A DNA stretch of 64,000 nt from positions 4,209,501 through 4,273,500 of the forward strand of contig JAFCIZ010000005.1 in assembly GCA_017871115.1 (NCBI GenBank). The letters run 5' to 3'. Source of the stretch: Cunninghamella blakesleeana (lineage: Eukaryota > Mucoromycota > Mucoromycetes > Mucorales > Cunninghamellaceae). The notes under the pieces are model-generated. The model saw only the letters and a program-made list of their open reading frames with translations. It did no database searches and was not told the origin of the DNA. Shown one piece after another: positions 47,774-60,600 of this stretch (positions are counted from its first letter, which is position 1; each line of letters begins with the position of its first letter). The position numbers and the translations under genes are program-made.

Positions 47774-48410
47774 GTTGTGAGTTTATGTTTTATATTCTCG
47801 AAAATAAATTAATATTTAACTTGAATGTACCCTTTTAAATAATCTAGTTAATGCTTGTAATCACTCTATAACAATAAAGTTATATATATATAATGTCATC
47901 AATAATTGATCTACTATAATTTAAAGTCAACTGGTTTAATATATATAAAAGTTTACAGGTATTCATCTTGAGAATAAACCTTGAGAATACTCCATGAACA
48001 TTTAAAATAATTCTGGGAAAATTTGTCTCTGTTTAGAAGAAAATTGTGTTATTGGTATGTTAAAATTTGAAACTAATTAGTTTATTATTATGGAAATATA
48101 TTAAATTTCTAAGTAAGATTTAGTTTTTGAACAAATTGACCAATATCTTTAATTGTCCTATGAAATTTGAATTGTTTGTAATAATTACATCATTTTTTGA
48201 TTATAATTATCTAGTCAATTGGTTTATTTTTTATGGAGATAAATCAATGTTCAACTTGAATAAAATTCTTCATTTTAATTTACAAGTAGTTAGAATTTTC
48301 TTATAAAAATCAGCATATTCAGAGAATAGTTATGCCACAGTCTTGTTACATTTTCAAGTTAATTGACTCACTTTTTATGGATTTGAATAAGTATTTGACT
48401 TGATATCCAT
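47774..48410. repeat. Decayed tandem repeat, about 144-bp period, at least five units
   Basis: Five diverged units align by eye on a core of roughly 50 bp: GTTTAT-type element, ATGGA/ATATA spacer, then ACTTGA-type element. The ACTTGA-like anchors fall at about 47819, 47966, 48109, 48254 and 48398, giving steps of about 147, 143, 145 and 144 bp. The GTTTAT-like anchors at 47781, 47934, 48080, 48222 and about 48366 give similar steps. The best pair (48213 and 48357) shares AGTyAATTG and TTTTTATGGA blocks. The remaining roughly 90 bp of each unit is more diverged. It ends at the poly(T)/poly(A) block at 48414-48454. Confidence 0.6.
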
Positions 48411-48413
48411 CTA

Positions 48414-48454
<41 letters not shown>
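48414..48454. repeat. T29 followed by A12 homopolymer block
   Basis: A run of about 29 T is followed directly by about 12 A, forming a potential hairpin. It lies at the right edge of the tandem repeat array. Confidence 0.85.
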
Positions 48455-48837
48455 GGAATTGTCTTTATTTACAGATATATTTCTATTTTTTTATTTTTAA
48501 GCTCTCAACCTGTGCCTGTTTTTTGAAAAGAACCTTATATTTCAAAAATACTTCAAACAACGCATTAGATGAAATATATACATAAATGAAAATAGTAGGA
48601 GATAGTAAAAAAAAAAAATAGATAGAAAAGAAAAGATTATAAGCTGAGAAGTGGATTTTATACGGTTCCTTTAATAGGCTACGTCTACTTCACATATGCT
48701 TGGAACAATAGGGACATTAATGCTTTTTAGATTTAAATATTCTTATTTTTTCAAATCCCGATTTTTTTTAAAACAGTGATTGTAATTTTTTTTTTTAACT
48801 TTTTCTTTCTTGTTAACCTTTGTAAACTCACTAAAAT
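48455..48837. promoter_or_regulatory. Presumed promoter of the BRWD/PHIP-like gene
   Basis: A/T-rich stretch with T-rich runs (about 48764-48812) shortly before the proposed ATG at 48838. No gene seen. Confidence 0.4.
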
Positions 48838-51800
48838 ATGGAACAAGGTATACATAACTTTTATATTCTATTTCAATTAATAATGAAAAAAATCATGAAA
48901 ATTTGGACATGCTATATATAACGTATTATTAATATTCATTTATTTACGCGTTACCCTTGTATTTTATTTTCATTTTTTAATATTATTGTTACTTGCATGG
49001 CACTTTTTTTTTTTTTTCACTAGAGGTAAGATTTTAATACAGATTTAAAGATTTATAAATATTGATAAATATATACATTTATAAAAGTTTAGCAAAAGCA
49101 AATACAGAACAATCTACACAGATCTATTTATCGTTATATATGTAGATGGATTATTTATTCTAATTTTTATTATTATTATTATTACTACTACTTTTATTAA
49201 TGTTTTATTTTAACTTCTTTTGAAATAGCTTTACTATCTTATCGTAAAATTTTTAGGAGAAGGACCATGTAAAGAATCAGCTAAAGTATTAGAAAATGAA
49301 CTTAATCAATATCGCCAATTATTACCACATACAATGACATATGATGGTTCACAAGTTCCTTTATCGATAGAACGATTGGTAATAATAGAGTATAAATAAG
49401 AGTAATAATGGAAATGATAGAAATTTATAGTTGGAAGAACTCGAATATTTATTTTTAATTATTATTGTTATGTAGGCTATGAAATACCCTGATGTAGATG
49501 GAAAATATCTATTATCATTATTAGGAAATTTTCTTCAACATTACAAAAATACTGGTGATCCAAATATGCTTAGAAGTAATGCTTTACGTCATGGTGATGA
49601 ATCACTTTTGACTATGTTATCAGCTTTTGTACCTGGAAAAAAACATGAAAAGTCAAACTATTTAACTATGTCATATAATGAACTAACCGACTTATCTATT
49701 CGTAAGTGAACTACACATCCTTTTTTTTTTAAAAAAAAAATAAAAATAAAAAAATAGAATAATAAAAAAAAGCAACAATCGTTAAATATTGACATAAGCA
49801 ACTATTACTATTATTATAATTAATAGATCGAAAATTAATTGCTCGTGAAATGGGGATTAAAATTTTACAAAATGCATGTAATCAAGCGTTTTTATCAACA
49901 TTTTACAAAGAGGTATTTCATATTGAAATATTCATTTGTTTATATTTATTATTATTATTTATTTTTTTGCATATCTATATTTATTTAAATAGCGTGTTAC
50001 TCTCCATGGTCATAGGTTTCCTGTGTTTTGTTTAGCATTTGATAAAACTAATCGAAGGTTATTTACTGTAAGAGGATAATAGTAATAGTAAATCATTAAA
50101 TCATGTGTTCACGTCAACTTAATTCAATGAACATTTTTTTTTTCTTTTTGATTATTACTTTTATAGGGAAGCGATGATTATTTGGTGAAAGTATGGTGCG
50201 TTAGAACTGGATATTTGATATATACAATTAGAGGTCATCGTAGTGTCATAACCGATATAGCTATCAATGAAGAAAATACACTATTAGCAACTGCATCATC
50301 AGATGGATATGTAAGAGTATGGACAATGGACGGATATAGACAAGTAGTATGTTTAAGGCCAATTACATCTGTAGTAAGTATAAAATAAAATATTGTTGAA
50401 AAGTATAATAATAATATATATACATTTTTATCTTTTCTTTTATTTATGTATTTATTATTTTATTTTATTAGGCAAAGCCATTTACAACAGTGAGATTTTC
50501 TCCTTCACCAAGATCAGAAACAAGATACTTAATGGCAACAAATGAAGACGGACTTGTTCGATTATGGAAATGGAATCGTGATACATTACAATTTTCAGAC
50601 CCTGAGTCACCAATAACATATAGTTGTAAATTCAAAGCAATAGATAAATTAAGGTGTTCATCATTTAATTATACTGGATCAAAATTTACTGTGGCTGGTG
50701 ATGATGGTTTTGTTTATGTGTTTTCAACTATAAAAAAATCTCAGCAAGATACTGTAAAATCAGCAAGAAATGAATTAAAAGCCTCAAGCCAGGATGGCCC
50801 AGGGAGAGGTAGACGAAAAGCTGCTAGCGCTCTTTTCCCAGATAAAGGCGGACAAGATCAGCTTCTTCCTGTTGTTCCTATTGCAATTTTAGAAGGTCAT
50901 ATGGGAAGTGTTACTGATTTAGCTTATAGTCATGATGGACAACGAATACTTAGTGGGTAGGTTAAAAAAAAAGACTAAAGGAATGCATTTTTTACTAATA
51001 AAAAAATGACTATTTTTTATTCACTACAATTGATAGGTCTCAGGATGGAACAGCTCGTATATGGTCATATAATAAACAAGATGCTATTTGGAATTCAATT
51101 ATTTGTAAGTAAAATAAATTTAAAATAAATAGTAGCATACTACAGTATTATAATTATTCATTATTTATTATTATTATTATTGTTATTATTATTGTTATTA
51201 TTATTGTTATTATCATGTTTTAACAATATTATATTAGTGGATATAAAAGAATCAAGAGATGCACCAATAGTAAAACCATCAAGTGAAATAGAAATTAAAC
51301 AAAAAGCAACAAGACGCCTTTCAAATGCAAATTTACTTATTGATAACTCATCGGAAATTGGAACTTGTATCCCACCACTTAGTCCACCATTAAAACCATG
51401 CCAAAGTTTATTTACACAAGATAATCCTATTAACAATGCTAATAATAGTAGCGATAATAATACTTTATCTAATGATACACCTCAACAAATAAGTACAAAT
51501 AATGGACAACAAGAAAATGAAGAACCACCTAAAGTTTCAATGATAACATGGAGTGCAGATGATCGATTATGTATTGTAGCAACTACTTATGGAGACATTA
51601 AAGTTTATAACTCTTATAATGGCGAACTTACTTGTATACTAAAAGGTCACCAAGGTGAAACATATGCTGTTGACAGTCATCCTCAAGATCCAAGTACTAT
51701 TCTTTCAGCTGGTTATGATGGAAATGTAATTTTATGGGATATTCGTCGTCAAAGTGTTATTACCTGGCATAATCATCAAGGACGCGTATTTTTAGATTGT

Positions 51801-53914
51801 AAATTTTCCAAGGATGGAATGAAGTATGCTATCACAGATGATGAGGGTAAATGTACACTATTCGGTATTAATGGATTGGATAAAGATTATGCTCAAGCAA
51901 GAACTTGGTTACGTGGACAGTATTTTTATAATGATTATCATCCTGTACGATATAATAATAATAGTGATGGCTCCTTTGTAGATGATCAGACTAATTTACC
52001 AACACACGCTTTACCGCCTTCACCAATTATTGATTTACAAGGTGTTGAATACCCTCACCAACCAAGAAGAGGATACGGTCGTGATATTGGTATACATGCT
52101 CCTGCTTTTGAGTTAGAAGATGCCCAACGTGCTATGTGTTATGATAAAGAAGAAATGGATATTTTATCAGAACGTCCAGCCGTACTTCCTGTGATGGATC
52201 GTGCTCAAATTGCAAAACGCCGTAGAGAATTTGTACGTAATGACGATGACGATGAAAACGATATTGGCAATAATGCAAATGTTCCAATCTTCCAATTTCC
52301 TATGGCACCAGTTCAACCTAACGTATTACCCCCTGATGACTCTGACGATGAGGATTATCATGATGAAGGTCCTGCAGGGCGTAACAATGATAGTAGTGAA
52401 GCCGATAGCGAAGAAGAACAAGATATAGGATCTGATGAATCAATGAATGGTGATGAAACTATAGCTGATCAATGGGATGAAACTGAAGATGGACCGCCTG
52501 TAACAAGAAGTAGGGCTGGCAGGTTACGCCATTCACAGTCTCCTGAATATTCTGAAAATACCAACAATCGTCAGCCTATTTTACCTCGTGGACGTCCAGC
52601 ATCATCAACAAGAGGTACTGGTAGAAGAGGAAGGCCACCACGACAATCTACAACTAGGGCAATTGGAAGACCTAGTAGAAGTATACGTAATAATAACGAT
52701 AGCAATACTAGCGGCACTAGACGTACGAGAGCCTCGCAAAAACGTAGACGTGGGTTAGATATTCAAAGTGATGATGATGAAACACAAATAAGACCAAGAA
52801 GAAGAACTCGTAATCCTCAAATGTCCTATGCTGAAGCAAGTGATCCTGATGATTTCGAAGATTCTGAAGATGGTTTAGTCGACGTTACTGATTCCAATGA
52901 TGAAACAACTTCTCATCAAGTGAATATGTCATCCGAAGCTGGCCCATCAAACTCTACTAGACAAGGGTCAACTAGAACAAGATCTACTGTTAGCTATGCA
53001 GAAGTAATTGGCGAAGAAGATAATGATGGTGATGAAGAATACCCAAATAAAAAAACTACTGGTAAAAGAAAAATACGATCAATTATATCTGATAGTGATG
53101 AAGATGAAAATAATGAAAATACAACTCATTTGCAACGTATGACAAGATCCCAACAACAACAACCAAGTACATCCTCTTCCAATGCAGTAACAACAACAGG
53201 AACTACCAGTAAAGGGAAAGGGAAAGGGAAAGCTCGTAGTAATAGTAGCAATAAACCTCTTCAACGTACAGTCTCTCATCGATCAAGATCAAAGCGTGAT
53301 TTAACGGATGAAGAAATAGAATACTATTTACCATCCTCTTGGATTAGTGCAACGCACCGTTCTGTTGAAAAATATTTACCTCAAATGGGCGATCATGTAG
53401 CTATATTATCAGAAGGATATCAACAATATTGGGATAATTCGGAACTAAAAAATTACTTTGATGAAAAATTTGCACCGTGTGAAATTAAATTGGAAGAACC
53501 TGTCACTTTTGCTACCATCGTGGGAATAAGCTGGTATGTTGGACCTCCGACATATTGCCGGCTTAAACTTCAAATCCAAGAATTAACAAATATGAAACAG
53601 GTATTCCATAATCAAGCAAATCCTATTTGGGGATCACATTCGCCACATTCCCGTGATCGTAATGCACATCGCGAAGAAATAACAATTGAATTTTCTGATG
53701 AAGATGGTTGTCCTGAATTTTTAGTATTATGGGAAAGGTTTTTAGCTTCCATGTCTCTCTTTTTTGGTCCAACAGCAGATGGCCGCCAAAGGGTAGACGC
53801 TATTTATGATGATGGAAAATATACTGGTCTTATATCAGCTACCAATGATACCGGTGTTTATTGGAAACAAGCAGGCTCAAAAAGTCCATGGACCTGTTAT
53901 CATGTTATTTGGTA

Positions 53915-53951
<37 letters not shown>

Positions 53952-54871
53952 GTAATACAAAATATGTCGTTATTATTTAGAAAAAAAAATTACTGTTATA
54001 CAAATAAAAATATATGGCGATAAATAATAATATAGTAATATTTTATAAATTAAATTTTTCATGTAGGGATGATGAATCCTCTCCACCTGAAGATTTAAGC
54101 CCTTGGGAAGTTGTACCAACTGGTGAGGATTTCACTGCATGGTATGATGTCGGACCTTCACTTACTGATCAAGAAATACAACGTGCAAATGCTGTTTTGG
54201 ATTGGATAACAAGTACAGACGATTTTTTACTCTATGTCGATCAAGTGGATTATTATGCCTACAGAAGTTATTTATCAAAAATTGCTTACCCAATATGTTT
54301 AAACACTGTTAGAGAAAGATTAAATAACGGGTTTTACCGTCGTATAGAGGTAATTCAGATTTATTTATATATTTTTTTAATATATATATATATATATATA
54401 TGTGGTTTACTAAGTATATATGTATATATTTAGGCCTTAATTGATGATGTAGAATTAATTCGTAAAAATGCTCAAAAGTTTAATCATGAAACTTCTCCTG
54501 CTAGTAAAAATTCAGTTCGTATGGCAAACTTTTTCAAATCAAGAGTTTTAGGTATAAATATATATAACCGTATAGAAACATAAATATATAAAAAATATAT
54601 TGTAATATTATTGGCGTTCTTCTAAACTTGATATTTTACTCTATTACTTTTATTGCTATTATGTGTAATAGATCCTCATAAACCATTAGCAGTTGGTAGA
54701 CCTGGTAATAGACGCAAAGTACAAGAAGAAGAATCCGATGATGAATATAATGATGCAAATATTAACGAAGAGTCTGAAGAAAGTGCATCTGAAAATAAAA
54801 AAGAAACATATATAGATGATGACGACAACGATGACGACGATTTTATTGATGATTATGAAGAAGATGATTAA
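48838..54871 (+). CDS. WD40-bromodomain protein, BRWD/PHIP family
   Basis: Large multi-exon homologue of animal BRWD1/BRWD3/PHIP, chromatin readers that also serve as CUL4-DDB1 receptors. The N-terminal exon from 49229 reads LYYLIVKFLGEGPCKESAKVL, the family's opening block. WD40 repeats follow over many exons (VTLHGHRFPVFCLAFD, FTGSDDYLVKVW, TIRGHRSVITDIAINEENTL, LEGHMGSVTDLAYS, LKGHQGETYAVDSHPQDPSTI). After the propeller come the family's linker (DLQGVEYPHQPRRGYGRD), a long acidic/basic disordered part with AT-hook-like RGRP/RGRPP motifs, a conserved cryptic-Tudor-like segment (LPQMGDHVAILSEGYQQYW, FATIVGISWYVGPPTY), and after a junction at 53914/54067 SPWEVVPTGED and one bromodomain (YPICLNTVRERLNNGFYRR, IRKNAQKFNHE). 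It ends in an acidic tail at 54871. The true start is uncertain: ATG 48838 needs a 2-nt exon at 49024-49025 to reach frame. Confidence 0.85.
53917..53949. repeat. Poly(A), 33 nt, next to a 5' splice site
   Basis: 33 consecutive A begin only six bases inside the intron of the BRWD/PHIP-like gene that separates the Tudor-like segment from the bromodomain exons (donor GTAATA at 53912). Confidence 0.9.
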
Positions 54872-54942
54872 ATATTACAACTTATTTAACGCACGTATTA
54901 CTATTATCATTTAAACTATTTATTTTCATTTTCATTTTCATT

Positions 54943-55000
<58 letters not shown>

Positions 55001-55309
55001 AAAAAAGAACCCCTCCCATAGCTAATATATTTACATTACATTTTAACTGCATAACATATAAACCATCCTAATATCAAAGACTTTTGTTTTATTTTATTTT
55101 ATTTCATTTAAAAAAAATACGTATATAATTTACAATTAATAAATAAATGATACTATATTTTATCACATGATTATATATTAAGTTTTATTTTCAATTAAAT
55201 TAAAAATAAGTTAAAATTTTTTAAATGATATATGAAATGAATTTATTATTTTATTATGTATATAATTTGTATGACTTTTTTTTTCTTTCAAAATAAATAA
55301 ATAAATAAA
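54872..55309. other. Convergent intergenic region BRWD-like / monooxygenase
   Basis: 3' flanks of two convergent genes. It holds an ATT tract (about 54943-54965) followed by a TA run (about 54965-54999). No gene. Confidence 0.55.
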
Positions 55310-57365
55310 TTATATGCCATTAGATTTTAATTTTCTTTTTTCTTCCACTACATTAAAGAAACGAGTAGCATTCTTAGCCCAGTTGTCTAAACCGTCTTGC
55401 CAAACATCATCAAGTTGTAACAAAGGACCCTTTAAGGCTGGTAAATTAGATTCAGGAACCAACTTTTCAGCATGTAAATTAAGCCAAGGAACTATATTTT
55501 CTGCTCTAATTCTTTCGGTTTCACCATTGAAACCAAATGTGGGACATCCAGGAACATAATTTTCAACCATTTGTTTCATTAATTTTTTAGAAGGTAACAC
55601 AGCTTGTTTAGACCAAACACGAGCAACCGCATGAGCTTGATAATCAAAGAACGGTGTAGAGGTAAGATGTTTAGGTGTACCAACAAAGGCAAGTGTAGGA
55701 TCATGGATTAAAAAGATATCTTTGTAAGCATTAAGAATTTTTTTAGCGTCAGTTACAACAGTCAAAGATTCGCTATTCTCATTTTCATTTTTAATATCTT
55801 CAGGGGTAGAACGTATAGCACCAAGGTAGGAATAAGGTGAGATATAGCCAGTAGCAAAAATAATCGCATCAAAATCTTCAACTTCAGTACCATCTGTAAA
55901 TCGGACAGTACCATCAATAACTTTTTCTTCTCCTTGTTTAGACCAAAAACCTTCAAGACCAGGCTTTACTGTTGTATTTTTAGGGAGCATACCACGAATT
56001 AAATCAATAATAGGAATACCTGTCATCATAGGTCCACGGATAGAGAGGTACAAATCACAACCAACGGCATTTAACATATTGATAATATCCATTGAAGAAA
56101 TATTTCCGCCAACAACTAAAACTTTCTATAATTATTATTATAATATAAAATACAAAATAAATAAATAAGTATACATGTATATATACATAGAAACCCATTC
56201 ATTCAATTTAAGTTTATAGATCACCTTTTTCTTTTATTCTTCACTATAAAATAATATTATCATTTATTACCTTCTTTTCAAATTGTTCAGGTTCAATAAA
56301 TTGCTTAGCATGGAAGATTCTTTCAGGGAAGCGAGCTTGGAAATCATATAAACCATCAGTATAAGGCATAAAAGGGTACTGGAATTGACCAGTGGCAAGG
56401 ACAACAGCATCAAAGGTTTGTTTATATTTATTAAATTTGACTTGTTCCCCATTATTTAAATAAATAACTTGTAACAAAGTTAATTCCCAACCATTTTCAC
56501 ATTTTTCTACCTTTTCTAAAGAGGTATAAAATTGTATATGCTTGAGAAGATCAAAATGTTGAGCAAAATCTTGATAGTATTGTTGAATCCGAGTATGAGA
56601 AACAAAATTAGGGGTATCCTTTGGCCAAGGGAATTCAAATGAGCCAAGAACAGGTGTAGGGGTATTGTTTTCTAAATATTCATAACAGGCAGAAGGTGGA
56701 TGATGTTTGCCAAGTAAATATTCTTCAACTTCAGGTGTTACTTGAATAGGTTCAGTAGAGTTAACATAGTCTGGTAATGGATCGGCTTCTTTTAACCAAT
56801 GATCTTCATCTTCCTTTGTACGTGGGATAAATGGTTTTTCTAATTTTTTACTACCATAGGCCCTATGAATAAAAATAAAATAAAATAGGCAATAATAATG
56901 ATAATGATAAATATACTATAATATTTTATATATACATCATGTTTTTATTACTCTGTATTGTTTTATCATTATTACTTACCAGTTACCGCCTACTTTGGAT
57001 CCACGATCAAAAATCTGAACTTCAAATCCTTTATCTTTTAAGGTTTTACCTGCAATTAACTTTTTTTTACATAAAATATAAACATACATATAAAGATAAA
57101 TAAATATATTTTATATTTATATCAAATAATTATTTTTATTTCTATCTTTTCTTCCGTTATATATAATACTTACGCCAGAAGGACCACAGCCAACTACAGC
57201 AACACGAGATATAGGTCTTTCAAATACAAAAGGATCTTCTAATGCTTGAAGGGCTTCTTTTATAGTATCTTCAATCACTTGATCAATAGGTCTACATTCC
57301 ATATTAATTCCATCTCCATTTTGTGGTTTGGCATCATTGGTCTTTGGGATATCAGTAACAGTCAT
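55310..57365 (-). CDS. Flavin-containing monooxygenase (FMO family)
   Basis: Four exons: about 57175-57365, about 56986-57060, about 56270-56860 and 55310 to about 56125. FAD- and NADPH-dependent monooxygenase that oxygenates soft N or S nucleophiles. Exon 1 holds the FAD Rossmann motif (VAVVGCGPSG) and exon 2 continues in frame (LIAGKTLKDKGFEVQIFDRG, SKVGGNW). Exon 3 has the FMO core (FPWPKDTPNFVSHTRIQQYY, FDAVVLATGQF, RIFHAKQF). Exon 4 starts with the NADPH-binding site (VLVVGGNISSMDIIN) and carries the FATGY motif (DAIIFATGYISPYSYL). The length, about 550 aa, is usual for fungal FMOs. There is no C-terminal transmembrane helix, so it is probably cytosolic, like yeast Fmo1. Upstream, 250 bp of A/T-rich DNA separates it from the RasGEF gene stop. 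Confidence 0.88.
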
Positions 57366-57618
57366 TATATTATATTTTTATATTTTTAGATAGAAAAAAG
57401 AAAGAAAAAAAAAAAAGGGAGCGGAAAAAAAAAGACCTCTTTTAAATTCCAAATTAAAATAGAAATAAAATTAAACTCAGATTCGTGATTAAGGTTTTAT
57501 TTTTTAAAAAAATAATATATAACTGAGACGGAAATAACATGTTTGAAATATAAAAAAGGTATAAACGCAAAAAAAAAAAAATTATAGAATAAGTTCCCCT
57601 TTATTTTATTGATTTATT

Positions 57619-60600
57619 TTAAACACAAACTTCCTCTACAATTCTAGGTTCTATTTCTAAACTTTTTGAATAAATCAGTTCTTCATTACTTTCATTCCCA
57701 GCTTCGATACAATCTATAAGATAATGTTGAATTTCTTTAATTTCTTTAAGCTTATAATATGGAACCTGCTGAAATCGAATAATTGTTTGATCCAACATTT
57801 GTGTCATCCTTTTATATTTATCAAAATTAATCAACATCTTATTATTATCCTTTACTGTTGATGCTGTTGCTATGGTCGTTGTACTACTACTATTACAATT
57901 GCTTCTATGATCTAGGTTACCTTCGTCTATAAATATGACATCACTTAAAAATATACCCAAAAATGGAATACCAGGAGCCACTGCATTTTTTAAACATTTT
58001 CTGTAAACGGCGAAATTTCTATCCGAATCGGCGACATTGTTAATGGTATTATACATTGATTTATATTTGGTTGACCGCATCACTGAGTCCCAAGTTTTTT
58101 TTAACCTAGCAATACCCGCTGAATTGAGTGCACATCTTATTGTCATTAAGGTATTGAAATTATTCAATTGTAAACATGCCTATTGTTAAATAGTAATGAA
58201 AATTATAAAATTAAAGTTTAAATTTAATTAGTTTCTATTATTATAATTATCATTTCATTTTTTTTTTTTTTTTGAGCATGTATTAAAATTTTTTTATCTA
58301 ATAATAATTACTGTATTGCTACTTTTTTTCAATATATATAATCATTAACACTTACATCAGCCACTTTGATCCAAAACTTGATAACCATAACACGTATTTT
58401 GGTATCCATTTCCCCAAGAATAGTATTTGTTATCCAATAAGCCATCAAAGTACTTTGCTGCACCATTGCTTTTACATGCATCGCTGGCGAGTTTTTCTTT
58501 TTATGTGTAACCATGAGCTCATTAGGAGGAACTTTGTAAAAAAGAGCGCTCTCTAATAATGTTAGCTGATTTGCGATTTCTTGTGGATCCATTCGGTAAA
58601 TAGATATAGTTGAAGATTGAGTTGAATTATTGATATGTAGATCCTGTAAATGGTGGTGGTAACTATTAATAGACTGTTGATAATTATTATGATTTGATAA
58701 AGCCCGACGCAGAACGTTACGAATAGGAGTAGATGATGTTGGCGATGGTATTGGTAGAATCCCGGAGGTTGTTATGGTTATATTTTCATGTGATAAATCA
58801 ATAGAACAGGTACTGTTTTTTCTTTTTACAGTTTCGGTTCCAGTAGTAGTTGTCATTAACTATATTTTTTAAAAATAAATAAATAATAATATCCATAACA
58901 ATAATTAATACATATATATACGGTTCCGTTTTTTTTTTTTGTTTGTTTGTAAAAAAATAAAAAAGTTACCTTCAATTCAATAAGTTCAGTCATACGTTTT
59001 GCATGGGAGCGCATTCCTATTTCCATATCCGTTTTTGAAAAAGCAAGTAGTAATTGTGCAGCTTCTTTATCTTGACTACCATCATAATAGGATTCAAACC
59101 AGTTTTTAAGCATAAAAAATACACGTAGTTGAATAGGTACATGAACATCTTCTTCCCATATCTTTTCTTCTTCGGCAGATAAAGGTTCCTTTGTTTCTGG
59201 ATGGGTAGGTGGTTTCAAGTTAAATCTATCTATTAACTTTTTAGCTAATATTTTAGGTTCAGTGAATAATCTAAAATTGTAAAAGAAAGTTCTTAGAAAT
59301 AATGTATCTGTTATGAAAAATAACGCCCCAAAAAAATAAAAAAAAATAGAGTTTAATAAGTAAATAAATAAAATTACTCCATTGTTTATCGTTTTTTATT
59401 TTTATTTCTTTTTAATTTATATATATTTGTTGAGACTCCTTACCTGGAGGATTTTCATGACACGTAAGTGTATCAACTAACACTTGTAAACTTGCACCAA
59501 TTAAAACACCATAATTGTTATACATGGATTCGGATTCATTACATTGCTTTTTAACAAACCAAGGTCGATTTTCTTTTTCTTCTTTCATTAACTATATGTA
59601 TATATTTCATTGTTATGTTTAATAAAAATAAATTCAAGTAAATAAAATAAACGAAAATACAAAAATATAATTTACTTATTTATTTAAAATCAATTTCTCA
59701 TTCCTTTTTTATTTTTTTTTCTTAGCCACTATTATTATTATTATTATATTCCTTATTTACCTTTTGTTCTTCAATGATTTTTTTATGTAAATCAGCATCA
59801 GTATGTCTTCTTAAACGGAAAGAAGTTGACAACCGAGTTCGTAAAGGTACGTCATTTAACGAATTCTCCATAGTTGGTGATTGCGTCATTGGTGAAACAT
59901 TTGAATCCTTTTTATGATTTTGATTACTAAAACGCCGTGGTTTACGAGATATATTTTTAAGAGAAGCCACTCCCATATTTCGAAGACTTTGCGAAGTAGA
60001 GCGTTTGATTTGATCAAAAGTAGGTGTTGATTTTGAATTAAGTAAACGAAGCTCATTAATAGTATTATTATTGTTAGTTGATGACGAAGGTTGTATGGTT
60101 CCTGATTGTGCAATATAGTTGTGATTATTTTTATTACTATTATTCGTTGTTGTTACGGATTCAACAGGAGAAAGTGGTGGAATCAAAGCTTGTTGTTGTT
60201 GCTGAGATGCTCTATTTGGAGGCTGAGATGATGAAGAAGTGGACGATGAGGTCAGATATCTAATAGCTAAATTAGAAAGAGTAGAAACTCGATGAAGTTT
60301 TCGATTTGATGAAGATGTTGAAATAGTTGGTGTAGGGTGGACAATAGCAGAATAAGTAGATATATTGGAATCGTTATTTATGAATGGATCGTCACTTAAA
60401 ACACTACTAATAGAACTGATATTGGATAAGTTGTTGTTGATATGACTATTTCTACGACTATTATTACCACCGCTGTTTCCACGTAAAAATTCAGATGATT
60501 TCTTAAGAATGTTACTACTTGTAGATGGTCGTACTAATTGCTCAAACGAATGGCTGAATCTATTACTATTCCCCATATTAGTTGAGGTTGTACTTGTAGA

